Assembly (NCBI GenBank): GCA_016718875.1
Contig: JADKBL010000006.1
Span: 97,765-161,764 of the forward strand
Origin: Bacteroidota bacterium
GTDB lineage: Bacteria; Bacteroidota; Bacteroidia; Bacteroidales; VadinHA17
Length of the DNA: 64,000 bases
Direction: 5' to 3'
Every line of letters begins with the position of its first letter. Within the stretch, counting starts at the first letter, position 1. Under the pieces are notes generated by a model. The model saw only the letters and a program-made list of their open reading frames with translations, did no database searches and had not been told where the DNA came from. Positions 18,396 through 29,300 of the stretch are shown here, one piece after another. Both the position numbers and the translations under genes were made by a program.

Positions 18396-19007
18396 ATGTA
18401 TATAATTTGTTCCGATCTTGAAGGTATCTATACTCCTGAAATATGGATAAATGTCTCAAAGCACACCGGTATTGAGGAGTTAAGGCTCACAACAAGAGAA
18501 GTGAATGACTATAATGTGTTGATGAGAGGAAGATTGTCAATTCTGAAGCAGCATGGCCTCAAATTAACAGATATTCAAAAAGTTATAAGGCAATTAAAGC
18601 CCCTGCAGGGAGCACGGGAGTTCCTGGACTGGCTAAGATCAGAATATCAGCTTATAATTGTGTCCGATACATTCAGAGAATTTGCTGATCCGCTTATGGA
18701 ACAGCTGGGCAGGCCAACACTGCTTTGCCACCATTTAACTACAGATGAAGAAGGAAATATAACTGATTACAACCTTCGTCAGCCGGATGCAAAAAGAAAA
18801 GTAGTTGAGGCTCTTCAAAATCTTAATTATAAAGTTATTGCAATAGGCGACTCATACAATGATATTTCAATGCTTCGAAAAGCTGAAAAAGCAATTTTAT
18901 TCAGGCCTCCACAAAATGTGATAGATGAGAACCCCGACATTCCTTATGTTACAAGCTATGAGGAGTTAAGGAAAATCATTATTGCAACAACAGCGAGTGA
19001 AAAATAA
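18396..19007 (+). CDS. thrH: ThrH: phosphoserine phosphatase / homoserine phosphotransferase
   Basis: A 203-residue HAD-superfamily protein matching the ThrH family throughout. Visible are the nucleophile region IICSDLEGIYTPEIW (DxE variant of DxD), ELRLTTREVNDYNVLMRGR, VSDTFREFADPLMEQLG and the metal-site IAIGDSYNDISML. ThrH of Pseudomonas dephosphorylates phosphoserine and can transfer phosphate to homoserine. Placed directly after thrC, it is the natural candidate for the missing homoserine-phosphorylation step here. A GTG codon immediately precedes the chosen ATG; the ATG gives the family's usual N-terminus. Confidence 0.93.
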   Translation: MYIICSDLEGIYTPEIWINVSKHTGIEELRLTTREVNDYNVLMRGRLSILKQHGLKLTDIQKVIRQLKPLQGAREFLDWLRSEYQLIIVSDTFREFADPLMEQLGRPTLLCHHLTTDEEGNITDYNLRQPDAKRKVVEALQNLNYKVIAIGDSYNDISMLRKAEKAILFRPPQNVIDENPDIPYVTSYEELRKIIIATTASEK

Positions 19008-19136
19008 TTCTGCTCCGCACAGTATTTATTGTTTCAAAATCAGATCTGACATCATAAAGTAATAATTATCAGTTTGCTGCCATTTAAGGTATAATTTCAT
19101 ACTTTTACTTCTGATGACAAATAAAACCTGATTGTT

Positions 19137-20636
19137 ATGAAACTACCTCCATCATCCAGGAACTGGCTTACCATAATCGGATCCATCATTGCAGGTATCA
19201 ATCTGTTACTGATTATATTCCTGTTTATAATATCGTCATATTTTGACATGGGAAGTACCAATCTTGGACTGTTCATATATGTAATTCTCCCCGGATTTAT
19301 GATACTTGGTCTGCTGCTTATCCCGATTGGAATGATAATGGAAAGAAAAAGACAAAGTCATATGGCCGACAGAAAATCGGCTCCTCTGCCAAAGATTGAT
19401 CTCAATGATCCGAGGCACAAAAATGCTTTCATAATATTCACAATTGCCACAATAATTATTCTGTTTCTTTCAACATTAGGAAGCTTTGAAGCATATCATA
19501 TGACAGAATCCGTAGAATTCTGCGGTACATTATGTCATGAAGTAATGGAGCCGGAGCACGTTGCTTACCAGAAATCACCACATGCAAATGTGACTTGTGT
19601 TGAATGTCACGTTGGATCAGGAGCATCATGGTATGTAAAATCAAAGATATCGGGCCTCCACCAGGTAATTGCTGTTATGACAAATAAATTCTCAAGGCCG
19701 ATTGAAACTCCTCTTCATGATCTTCGTCCTGCAAGGGAAACATGTGAAAAGTGTCACTGGCCACAGAAGTTTTATGCCCGTTCATTGAAAACCATAAAAT
19801 ATTTTCTTACAGACTCTGCTAACAGTGAATGGGATATTATCCTTCAGATGAAGACTGGTCCTGAATACAGTGAATTAGGACTTAAAGAAGGCATCCACTG
19901 GCATATTAATCCCACAATTGATGTATCATATAAATCGGAGAATGATAAACGGGAAACAATTACTTACATAAAATACACCAATAAGACAACCGGAGAGGTT
20001 CATGTTTATCAGAATCCGAATGTTTCTGCAAGTGATAGTTCACTGGCAGTATCCGAGACAAGGTCAATGGACTGTATAGATTGCCACAACCGCCCTTCCC
20101 ATAATTACGCTTCCCCTTCCTCATATTTTGACAATGCAATGCTTACAGGTAATATCTCAAACAAAATTCCTTATATAAAACAGGTTACAATGGGAATACT
20201 TGCAGAGAGATTTACAAGCAAGGATACAGCAATGATGAAGATATCGGAAGGGATTACCAATCATTACAAAACTGAAATGAGCGATTTCTATGAAGCAAAT
20301 AAAGACCTCATTGATAAATCTATAGAATCGATTAAGAATGGCTTCAGCCAGAACACATTCCCGTCAATGGGCGTCAGATATGATGTATATCCGGAGCATA
20401 TCGGGCATCAGGAATCTGAAGGATGCTTCAGGTGCCATAATAATCAGTTCATATCGGAATCTGGAAGAGTGATATCAAAAGATTGTAATCTTTGCCATAC
20501 TATTATTGGTCAGGGGAAACCAGCAATGATGAAATATTCAACTATAAGAGAAAGTCTTGAATTTGAACATCCTGTCGATATAGGTACTGACTGGAAAGAA
20601 ATGAACTGTTCGGAATGTCACAAATCTATGTATTAA
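19137..20636 (+). CDS. Seven-heme NapC/NirT-type inner-membrane cytochrome c
   Basis: A 499-residue membrane-anchored multiheme cytochrome. There are three hydrophobic segments (about 12-34, 44-67 and 97-116), then a periplasmic part with seven c-type heme motifs: one CX3CH (CGTLCH, 129-134) and six CX2CH (154-158, 203-207, 313-317, 430-434, 450-454, 491-495). The first heme region (FCGTLCHEVMEPEHVAYQKSPH) is NapC/NirT-like, the class that takes electrons from menaquinol. Length, heme number and topology resemble ImcH-type quinol dehydrogenases of metal-reducing bacteria, a comparison from memory, not from alignment. The terminal acceptor is unknown; no other cytochrome lies nearby. Confidence 0.88.
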   Translation: MKLPPSSRNWLTIIGSIIAGINLLLIIFLFIISSYFDMGSTNLGLFIYVILPGFMILGLLLIPIGMIMERKRQSHMADRKSAPLPKIDLNDPRHKNAFIIFTIATIIILFLSTLGSFEAYHMTESVEFCGTLCHEVMEPEHVAYQKSPHANVTCVECHVGSGASWYVKSKISGLHQVIAVMTNKFSRPIETPLHDLRPARETCEKCHWPQKFYARSLKTIKYFLTDSANSEWDIILQMKTGPEYSELGLKEGIHWHINPTIDVSYKSENDKRETITYIKYTNKTTGEVHVYQNPNVSASDSSLAVSETRSMDCIDCHNRPSHNYASPSSYFDNAMLTGNISNKIPYIKQVTMGILAERFTSKDTAMMKISEGITNHYKTEMSDFYEANKDLIDKSIESIKNGFSQNTFPSMGVRYDVYPEHIGHQESEGCFRCHNNQFISESGRVISKDCNLCHTIIGQGKPAMMKYSTIRESLEFEHPVDIGTDWKEMNCSECHKSMY

Positions 20637-20648
20637 GAAAACTATAAG

Positions 20649-21173
20649 ATGCTATACCTCATAAAAAAATCTGTTTGCATTGGCATTATATTGCTTACTG
20701 CAACTTTGATTCTTAACGGACAGAATGACACAACAACTCTTGTAAAGGTTGGCGATCCGGCTCCCCTGTTCAAATGCAGGACCATTGATGGCAAATCGAT
20801 TGATATAGGAAAGATGAAAGGGAAATTGATAATGGTAAATTTCTTTGCTACATGGTGCCCTCCATGCAACCTTGAACTTCCTGTACTTCAGAAAAAAATA
20901 TGGGATAAGTATAAAGACAACCCGCAATTTGTTCTTATTATCCTTGGAAGAGAACACACTGAGGCTGAAGTCAGTGCTTTTGCACAAAAAAAGAGTTTCA
21001 CTATGCCGTTTGCCGCTGATCCAAAACGCGAAATATTCAGCATGTATGCTACTCAGAATATTCCAAGAAATATTATTATTGGAAAAGACGGAAATATTCT
21101 GTTTCAGGGAACAGGTTTTTCTGAGGAAGAATTTTCAGTAATGGAGAAAATTATTGCTGAAAAAATTAAATAA
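20649..21173 (+). CDS. TlpA/ResA-like exported thiol-disulfide oxidoreductase
   Basis: A 174-residue protein with a signal peptide (about residues 1-24) and an AhpC/TSA-Redoxin type thioredoxin domain. The active site is FFATWCPPCNLELP, and PRNIIIGKDGNI holds the cis-Pro region. It starts 12 bases after the seven-heme cytochrome, so the two are almost certainly co-transcribed. Proteins of this class reduce apocytochrome Cys pairs before heme ligation; serving the neighbouring cytochrome is a reasonable inference, but a general thiol role is equally possible. Confidence 0.88.
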   Translation: MLYLIKKSVCIGIILLTATLILNGQNDTTTLVKVGDPAPLFKCRTIDGKSIDIGKMKGKLIMVNFFATWCPPCNLELPVLQKKIWDKYKDNPQFVLIILGREHTEAEVSAFAQKKSFTMPFAADPKREIFSMYATQNIPRNIIIGKDGNILFQGTGFSEEEFSVMEKIIAEKIK

Positions 21174-21188
21174 TTTTTGCCTGAATTT

Positions 21189-22040
21189 CTATTGTCCCAG
21201 TATTTCTGAGGCATACAGATCAGCCACATCTGCCTGATCTTTTGAAAGTCCTGATATAATTACCATAATCTTACCAGCCCAGGCCAGAAAAATTGTACCA
21301 TTGTATCCGTCTGAAATAACATATTTTCCGGTTTCAGATTCCGAAGCATCCTCTCCGCTCTGATTCAGATAAGCTTCTGCCATTTTCCATGTATCAGAAG
21401 GGGACTGTTTTTCAAAAAGATAAACAGAAAAGTTGTCGGGACCGACTTCATATACAGCTTTAAATGCACCTGACAAAAATTTATGACCAAGGACATTTTC
21501 ATTAATATAGATCTCTTCATTGATCTTCCTTCCGGTTTCAGGAAACCGGGATAGAGCGGACGGCATTTCAGGATTTCCGGGTAACATGTTCGCTACTCTC
21601 AATGCAAGAGATTCAGACATTTGCAGATTTTTCTCATTACCCGGCAAAGTTCTGATGCGAACATAATAATGACCTTTAAAAAATGCTAAAGATTCATTGG
21701 TGGTGTATCCCTGGGAACCAAGATTTAAAAATCTATAGGAACCGGATCGGTCAAGTGAATACATACCAAAGGCGAAAAGGTTCTCCGAATGCTGGTAGAT
21801 TTCGATCCTGATTTCATTTTTACCTTTCCTGTATTCAGCTATATTCAGATTAATAAAACCATAGGAAAGGCAAACTTCAGAAAAGTTGCTGTTGAACTCA
21901 GTAAGATTATCCTTTGTATAAACCGGGAAGGAGGTATTTTTCCTGTAACCATTAAGCTCAGGAAATGATATCTCCTGTGAGCAAACCGGCTGTGAAATAA
22001 TCAAAATAAGAATTGTTGCTGCAAAGAGAATTCTTTTCAT
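21189..22040 (-). CDS. DUF6599-like exported protein
   Basis: A 283-residue protein with a cleavable signal peptide (about residues 1-21, ending VCSQ). Two similar halves follow: the first has AEYRKGKNEIRIEIYQ and AFGMYSLDRSG, the second SGAFKAVYEVGPDNFSVYLFE and a closing GKIMVIISGLS. This pattern resembles the uncharacterised DUF6599 family; I do not know its function. It is seven bases downstream of the exported metallo-hydrolase on the same strand, so they form a unit. Confidence 0.7.
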   Translation of the reverse strand: MKRILFAATILILIISQPVCSQEISFPELNGYRKNTSFPVYTKDNLTEFNSNFSEVCLSYGFINLNIAEYRKGKNEIRIEIYQHSENLFAFGMYSLDRSGSYRFLNLGSQGYTTNESLAFFKGHYYVRIRTLPGNEKNLQMSESLALRVANMLPGNPEMPSALSRFPETGRKINEEIYINENVLGHKFLSGAFKAVYEVGPDNFSVYLFEKQSPSDTWKMAEAYLNQSGEDASESETGKYVISDGYNGTIFLAWAGKIMVIISGLSKDQADVADLYASEILGQ

Positions 22041-22046
22041 CAGGAC

Positions 22047-22799
22047 TTATTTCATATTCCGGATCCGAACTTCTATACCACTCCCCTTAAGAAGAGAAAT
22101 AATTTCCTCTGTGTCAGTATCACCGTAATGGTAGGGATACAATATTCTTGGTTTAAATGCCTTTGCAGCATCTGCAACCATTGCAGGTGTCATTGTGTAT
22201 GGAAGGTTCATTGGGAGGAATGCCACTTCAATATCCTTTAAAGCTTTCATTTCAGGAGTATTTTCAGTGTCGCCGGCTATATAAAATCTCTTCCCTCCCA
22301 TTGTAAGAATATATCCGATACCTGATCCTTTTGGATGAAATGGCTGGCCCGGTGAACGCATATTAACAATATTATATGCATATACTGCTTCAAAAACAAT
22401 CCCGTTAACTTCCTGCCTGTCGCCTGCTTTCATAGGTGCTGCCCATCCTATCTGTTCGGTTGATTTCTCATTTGTAAAAACAAGGGTACCATCTTTTTTT
22501 AACTCGTTAATAAGGTTAATATCAAGATGATCAGAATGTTCATGAGTAACAAGTATAAGATCGGCTTTTGGAAGAAACCTGTAATCACCTGAGCTGCTGA
22601 CCGGGTCGATATGAATAACAAACCCGTTCAATTTAAACATCAGAGAGCCATGACCAATAAAGTGTATTTCAACATTTCCTGCATTCGTCGGTATTTTATC
22701 GTATTCAGGGGAATCCTGGGAAAATCCTTTTGTTGTCATGGTACAATAGGTTATTATGGACAGAAAAAGCAAAAATCTTTTTAATGACAAAGTATTCAT
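22047..22799 (-). CDS. Exported MBL-fold metallo-hydrolase (UlaG-like)
   Basis: A 250-residue metallo-beta-lactamase-fold hydrolase. After a signal peptide (start at 22799; hydrophobic core LKRFLLFLSIITY) come the metal motif VTHEHSDHLDINL (HxHxDH), later AGDTENTP (Asp ligand) and YPYHYGDTD (His ligand). This is the compact UlaG-like layout with no extra domains. The open frame runs upstream to 22937, but that extension is the shadow of the 3' end of the SpoIIE gene, and the signal peptide fixes the start. Substrate unknown; periplasmic location is inferred. Confidence 0.87.
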   Translation of the reverse strand: MNTLSLKRFLLFLSIITYCTMTTKGFSQDSPEYDKIPTNAGNVEIHFIGHGSLMFKLNGFVIHIDPVSSSGDYRFLPKADLILVTHEHSDHLDINLINELKKDGTLVFTNEKSTEQIGWAAPMKAGDRQEVNGIVFEAVYAYNIVNMRSPGQPFHPKGSGIGYILTMGGKRFYIAGDTENTPEMKALKDIEVAFLPMNLPYTMTPAMVADAAKAFKPRILYPYHYGDTDTEEIISLLKGSGIEVRIRNMK

Positions 22800-22815
22800 A
22801 TAAAATAATATTATG

Positions 22816-25800
22816 TTAAGAAATTCTGACTCCCAGTACCAGGATATCATCAATTTGAGGACCGGAGCCTCGCCATTCCTCAAGTTTAGTGTTAAGTATC
22901 TCTCTCTGTTCAGCCATTCCTGCACCCTGAATCTCAAGAAGGAGGCGTTTAAATCCTTTTTTCATGAACTTCCTCTGATTGGGACCTCCGAACTGATCAA
23001 TATAACCATCAGATGAGAGATAATAGGAAAACTCCCTTTTCTATCGGAAATTTTTCGAATACATATCCCTGATCCATTTTTGAGGAAATACCGATCGGCA
23101 TTTTACTTGCTCTCAATGTTTCAAGCAGAAAAACACCATCTGACAATGAACCATCGCCTGAATCAGATTCATCACCGGCTGTTCTGTTTTCATCCGGCCG
23201 GAGTTTGCGTACTTTGTAGCAGGGATTGTAGGCTCCGGAGAATTCTACATGCTGGTGTGTAAAATCAAATACAAGAAGGCCCAGATCCATCCCATCTTTA
23301 GATTCATTCTCAATACCAGTCTGTTTAAGAGAGTCCGTAACATGCTGACGCATTTCACTCAGGACGAGGTCGGCTCTGAGTTCAGTATCTCTGTCAAGTA
23401 TTTCATCAAGGAAAGACATGCCCAGCAAACTCATGAAGGCACCCGGGACTCCATGACCTGTGCAGTCAGCCACGACAACATACAGACGGTCTTTCTTCCG
23501 GGCCATCCAATAGAAGTCTCCACTGACGATATCCCTTGGCTTAAAAAGGATGAAATACTCCGGAATATTCTCAGCAAGAATATTTTCAGTAGGCAGCAGA
23601 GCCATTTGTATTCTGCTGGCATAATGAATGCTTGATTCAAGTTCCTCCTTTTGTTTAACAACCACAGCAGTGCGCTCGGCAACAATTCCTTCAAGCCGGA
23701 TATTTTCATTTTTAAGCTTCTTTGTATAAGCTTTAATTATTGCCACTACAATGAGGAAGATAATGATTGTAAATCCAAAAAACGCAAGAATTGTTGCATA
23801 CCACGGTTTTAAAATAAAAAACTCATAACTCAGCTCTTCTCCCTCATTTCCTGTAAGAGTGCGTGTTCTGACCCTGAATGTATAATGTCCGTATGGCAGG
23901 TTTGTGTACTCGCGCCTGGCATATATTGCCTGCATATTATAACCGAACGAAATTCCCTCCCACTTAGACCAGTTCTTTTCAAATCCATCCAGTTTATAGC
24001 TGTATTCAGTCTGAAGCTCTTCAAAGAAATGAGGTGTAGTCCATTCAAAGGCAATCTCATTGAGATCAAATGGAAATTCAGGTATTTGTGAGGATGTATT
24101 TTTCAGGACAGGGATTCTTTTCTTATCGTTAACTGAACTGAAGGTTTCTGAACGTTACTGAAGAATCAGTCCCGATAGTTATCTTAACAAAGGAAGGATT
24201 CAGGATGCTTTTATCAACTACCAGACCTGCTTTATCTGCAACATAGATTTCCTTTGATTTAAGAAAATAAGTTTTACCATCAGCGAAGAGTATATCCATC
24301 AGCGGGACATCCGGCAAAATATGTAGTACTCCGTTATATAATTCAGAAGTTCCACCATTTTTTCTGATCAGGTATTCATGGTTAGCATTGGAAAATTCAC
24401 TGTACCAGAGATCGCCATCCTTATCCTGATATATATTGGTTGCACTCTGAACCGGGGAAGGGCTATTTGGAAAAAGAGAGCCAGGAATAAAACTATCAGT
24501 ATCCTTATTATACTTCAGGATGCCTGCTGAAGAAGTAACATATATTTCACTATCGATAAAACCGATAGTATTCAGATCAATATCCCCAATACCTTTTTCT
24601 GGTCCGTATTTTGTCAAAACTGAGTCCTGTTCATTGAAATCTATCCTGTAAAGAGCATCCGGATCATCTGTTATCAGCCATAGACCTCTTCCATCCTTTT
24701 TTTCAACCATACTATATACTACTCCGGACAATTGCCTGATCTTGTTCAGATAATACCATCTGCCACTTAAGTATTTAAGAATCAGTATTTCTCCAGTCTG
24801 AAGTCCAAAGAACAGAATATCAGGATCTCTTTCTGACTGAAGTATTTTTCTTACATTATAGGGTTGTTTCTGTGGTTTATTAATGCATATATTATCAACA
24901 TTTCTTACTGCATCGCCTTCTCTTATCTGAAAGATACCATCAAGGGTTCCGGTAAGTATGAAGCTTTCGGATGGTGTATTAATGACTTTAAGAGGAAAAG
25001 CCTGGGAGTTCATTCCCTGAATCTTTCTGAATTTAAGATTATCATTCTGATCTACATAACTCTTAAGAATCCCGGCATCTGATGACAGATAAATACTGCC
25101 CATGTACATACTTATCTCATTTACACCTGATTCGATTCCCTGTTTATCGGAGAAAATTGTAATTGGTATATTGAAATAGGCTTTACTAAGAACACCATAA
25201 GTAGATATCCATAACTCAGAACTCTTTGTATAATCACAGAACATTGCATATGCAGTATTATCCTCAAGGTGTGAATTCTCAGTATTGATCTGCTGAATGA
25301 GTTCTCCCTTTTTGTTAATAATCAGGATACCTTCCTGGTTTGTTGTTCCAATGGCAAACAGATCCTCACCCAGTTTTGCAGCTGCATATATAAATACCTT
25401 TTTAAATTTCTCATTTACAGAGGCTTTTACGAAATTCGATTTAATCTCCCCGGTCACATAATCGTAAAGATAAATACCATCATCAAATGTCCCGATAATG
25501 ATCTTATTATCACCGTAAGGCAGCAATACGGTACAGCTCATATTACTGAAAAAACTCCGCCGGGTAATTGAACAATGGAAGAGTCTTTAAGCTCAAAAAG
25601 ACCTTTAATGTTATCTGTCAGAATAAGTCTGTTATCAATTCTGATCAGCCTGTATGCATCAAGCAGATCTGACCTGACAAGATCCATGCTGTACAGAGTG
25701 TCAAGTTCGGAATCGTAGGTAAACAATACTTTTGCGCCAAGAAATTGAACTTTGCTACCTTCAACCACAATTGAATAAACGAACCTTATATCGGATTTTA

Positions 25801-26167
25801 CAGGGACTCTGTCAGCGAGTGAGATATATTCAGGGTTCCCGTTAATACCTGGTTGAATATAACCAAATTCGTAGGCAGCACCTACATAAACAATACCATT
25901 AGAATCGCTTTCAATAGAGTAAATTCGCGGATTTTGTCTGATAGAAATGGGTGTCCATTTTGTTCCGTCATATTTTATGACACCCCTGTCCTGGTTTCCG
26001 AAATAAATATTTCCGAATTTATCCTTTGCAATGCACCAGTTTTGCTCCGAGCCACCTGTTATCTGGGTAGCATAATTGCGAACCAGAGGCACGCCATATC
26101 TGTTAATCTGCCCTGCAACACATTGTGCCAGAAGTACTAATAGTATTATTGTTATGTATCTTTTCAT
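22816..26167 (-). CDS. Propeller / Y_Y_Y / SpoIIE PP2C sensor protein, split by three frameshifts
   Basis: One gene of about 1117 codons that reads as three pieces. A signal peptide (ending VAGQ) is followed by a periplasmic beta-propeller of the two-component-regulator type, a Y_Y_Y domain (YKLDGFEKNWSKWEG, LPYGHYTFRVR), a membrane segment, a coiled coil (KELESSIHYASRIQMALLP) and a SpoIIE-type Ser phosphatase with SGDFYW, VADCTGHGVPGAFMSL and, in another frame, SSDGYIDQFGGP ending ILVLGVRIS. Breaks: A6 run at 25549-25554 (one base short), near 24145 (one extra) and GG at 23026-23027 (one extra). Correcting them restores a single frame whose length divides by three. Open pieces are 25538-26167, 24129-25541 and 23009-23935. 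Probably signals to an anti-sigma antagonist system. Confidence 0.82.
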
Positions 26168-26297
26168 GTTCCCGGTTCCCTGTGACAGGATAAATTCAAC
26201 CCTAAAATTACAAATCTTATTATTTTAATCAAATTTATTAATCTGTCATCAGAGAGTGTACTAATTTTTGATAAATTGCGTTTTGAATTTAGGGGTT

Positions 26298-26317
26298 AAT
26301 GTTAATTACTTAACATT
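26298..26317. promoter_or_regulatory. Inverted repeat just before the C25 protease start
   Basis: A perfect 8-bp inverted repeat, AATGTTAA (26298-26305) and TTAACATT (26310-26317), with a 4-base spacer, ends one base before the ATG. It could be an operator or an mRNA hairpin at the start codon. Confidence 0.35.
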
Positions 26318-26318
26318 G

Positions 26319-29300
26319 ATGTGTTTAGGGTTAAATAAACATTCTGTTTTAATAACAGTTCTTTCGCTTTTCACGGGGTTCATAAGTGGGCAGGAGGTGA
26401 AAAGTTACAAATTCCATCTGAATGGTGATTTGCCGGCAAAAAGTGTGGTCAGAGACGGACAGTCTCTTCTCATATATTATTCAATTGATGAGCTTAATTT
26501 AGAGGCTGTTGAGACTGAAAATGGTTTGTTCTACCGTGTTACAATCCCCGGACATACTCCAACGTATTCAGAAGGAAAACCTGAATTGCCCGTTCTTAGC
26601 AGACTGATCATGATACCTGAAGGGGCTGATTTTAAAATAAAAATATCAGATGTAAAGAGTACCCGACTTCATCCCTCCTCAAAAAAGATAAAAGGTCTAC
26701 TTTATCCGGCACAGGAAAGTGAATCAAAATCAGCCGTTCAGCGAAAGAAAGAATTCAGGATCGACAGAGAACTCTATGCTTCAAAGAATACAATACCGGC
26801 AGACACAATAATTATTGAACCTCTTGGGACTCTCAGAAACAACAGGTTATACAATATCTCAATTAAACCTGCACGATACAATCCACGCACAAATTCACTG
26901 GAGGTTATTACTTCAATGAAGGTGGAGATCAGTAATATAGTTTCGGCAGGCAGTAAATCTGAATCACTTGCTGAAGAGTCTGTACTTTTTACTGAATCGC
27001 TTGAAAAATCTGTAATAAATTACGATTCGGGTGATGTCATTCCGGGTTTTTCAGACAAGCCTGTAAAAATGATCATTTTAACAGATACTACTTTTAAAAA
27101 GCTGCTAATTCCATTTATAAAGTGGAAGACTCAGAAAGGTTTTGATGTTAAAGTATTATACAGAGGTAAAAAATATGCCGGCGACACATATACTGAAATA
27201 AAAACTACACTTGCCAATATCTACAATACATCAACCCCAAAACCTGAATACCTTCTTATTATAGGCGACACCAAAAGGATTCCCTACTACGGTACAGGCA
27301 GTATTACTGATATGTACTACGGAGAATTTGATGGCAACGGTGATTATATTCCGGAAATGTATATCGGAAGACTTCCTGTTTCAGATACAACACAGCTAAA
27401 AAACGTACTTGACAAAGTCATTCAGTATGAACAGTATAAATTTGCCAGCACAAACACTTTCCATTCAAGGGCACTGGTAACCGGTGGCACAGATGCTTCA
27501 AATATTAAAATAATTAATGGACAGGTGTATTATGGTATCACCAATTATTTAACCAGTGCCAATAAACTCACAGGTTACCATTTCTATTATGATCAGGCTC
27601 TCAAGTTAAATGCAGAAGATTCAATCAGAAAACTCACCCGAAGAGGTCTGTCCTTTATAAACTATACCGGACATGGAGATGCTTCCGGATGGCTCGATCC
27701 AACATTAAAAAGTGGCGACCTTGATACGGTGACAAATACCAATATGTACCCTTTTATTATTTCCAATGCATGTCAGACAAGCACGTTCAGTAATGCTTCT
27801 ACATTCGGTAATAAAATGGTACTGGCAGGCAAGAAGGGAGCAATTGGTTTTATTGGTGGATCAGCTGATACATACTGGGATGAGGATTTCTATTGGGCAG
27901 TAGGACCCGGAACAATCACAAATGAGCCAACCTATGCCGGAACAGGACTTGGGGCATACGACCGTCTGTTTCATACCCACAGCGAATTACCATCAGACTG
28001 GTATGTCACAATGGGCCAGGTGATGTTTGCTGGTAATATGGCAGTAAGCGCAAGCTCAACTACCAAAAAGAAATACTATTGGGAAATATATAATCTTGTT
28101 GGTGATCCAAGTGTTAGTCCAATTATTGGCAAACCTGACACATTCAGTATTCATCTGCCTGACACTCTTCCTAACGGGATTAAGTCTCTTTCGCTAACAG
28201 AAAAGCCCTTCGCATATTTCGCTGTTTCTCATTCAGATACCCTATGGGATGCTTCACATGCAAGCCCATCAGGAGCTGTTGAACTTACGATGCCAGGATT
28301 ATCAAATGATTCATGCCTGCTTGTTGTAACAGGACAGAACACAAAACCTTTAATAAAGACAATATATTTCGGATCGGTAAGCAAAGAATATATAAATCTT
28401 TCTGACAGAAGTATAAATGACCTCATGGGCAACAATAACAAAGTTGCTGATTTAGGTGAAACATTTTACCTTAGCATCAAGGCAGCTAATCTTGGAAATA
28501 CTGTTGCAAATAATGTATATGCAAAGATTTCAAGTTCATCAGGATATATAACCATACTTAATGATTCAACCTATTTAGGTAATCTGGCAGCAAGATCTGA
28601 AATCACTGTTTTAGACAAACTCGAGATAAAGGTTAGCAGAGATGTTACCGATCTTAGTGTTGCAACCATAATCCTGAAACTCGGAGATGACGCTACAACT
28701 AAACAATATACAATTGATATAACTTTGCACTCCCCTGATCTGCAGGTCTTAAGCTGCACAATGAATGATTCACTTCTGGGCAATGGCAATTTCATTGCTG
28801 ATCCGGGTGAAAAATTCAGTCTCATATATAAAGTACAAAACAAGGGAACAAGCGATGCATCCGGAGACTTTTCTGTCTCAACTCCTGATCCGGAAAAAAT
28901 AACTATTCTTGATCAGAATGTTAAATCAGGCATACTCAGATTCGGACAAGTTACCGAAATACCTGTTACAGTACAGCTGGCTGATCTTGTGGCAAACGGG
29001 AGTTATTTCAATGTATCTTCATCTCTTAGCTGTGATCCATACATAATCAATAATAATTTCACATTCAGGGTAGGAAGGATAAGAGAGAGCTTTGAGGCTG
29101 AATCATTTAATGTATTTCCCTGGATCAATTACAACAAGGTTCCATGGATTACAACCGGTGTCAGCTCATATGACGGAGGTATATCAGCCAGGTCTGGCGC
29201 AATAGGTAATAGTTCTTCCTCCTCCCTGATGATCAAAACATATTATAATAGCAGTGACTCTGTTAAATTTATGTACAAAGTTTCATCTGAGCTAAATTAT

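Noticed and set aside
22800..22937. N-terminal extension of the MBL-fold hydrolase
   Set aside because: The region encodes, in another frame, the C-terminus of the SpoIIE phosphatase, and a good signal peptide starts at 22799.
23249..23635. Plus-strand 128-residue ORF
   Set aside because: It is antisense to the conserved SpoIIE phosphatase domain, with no family features.
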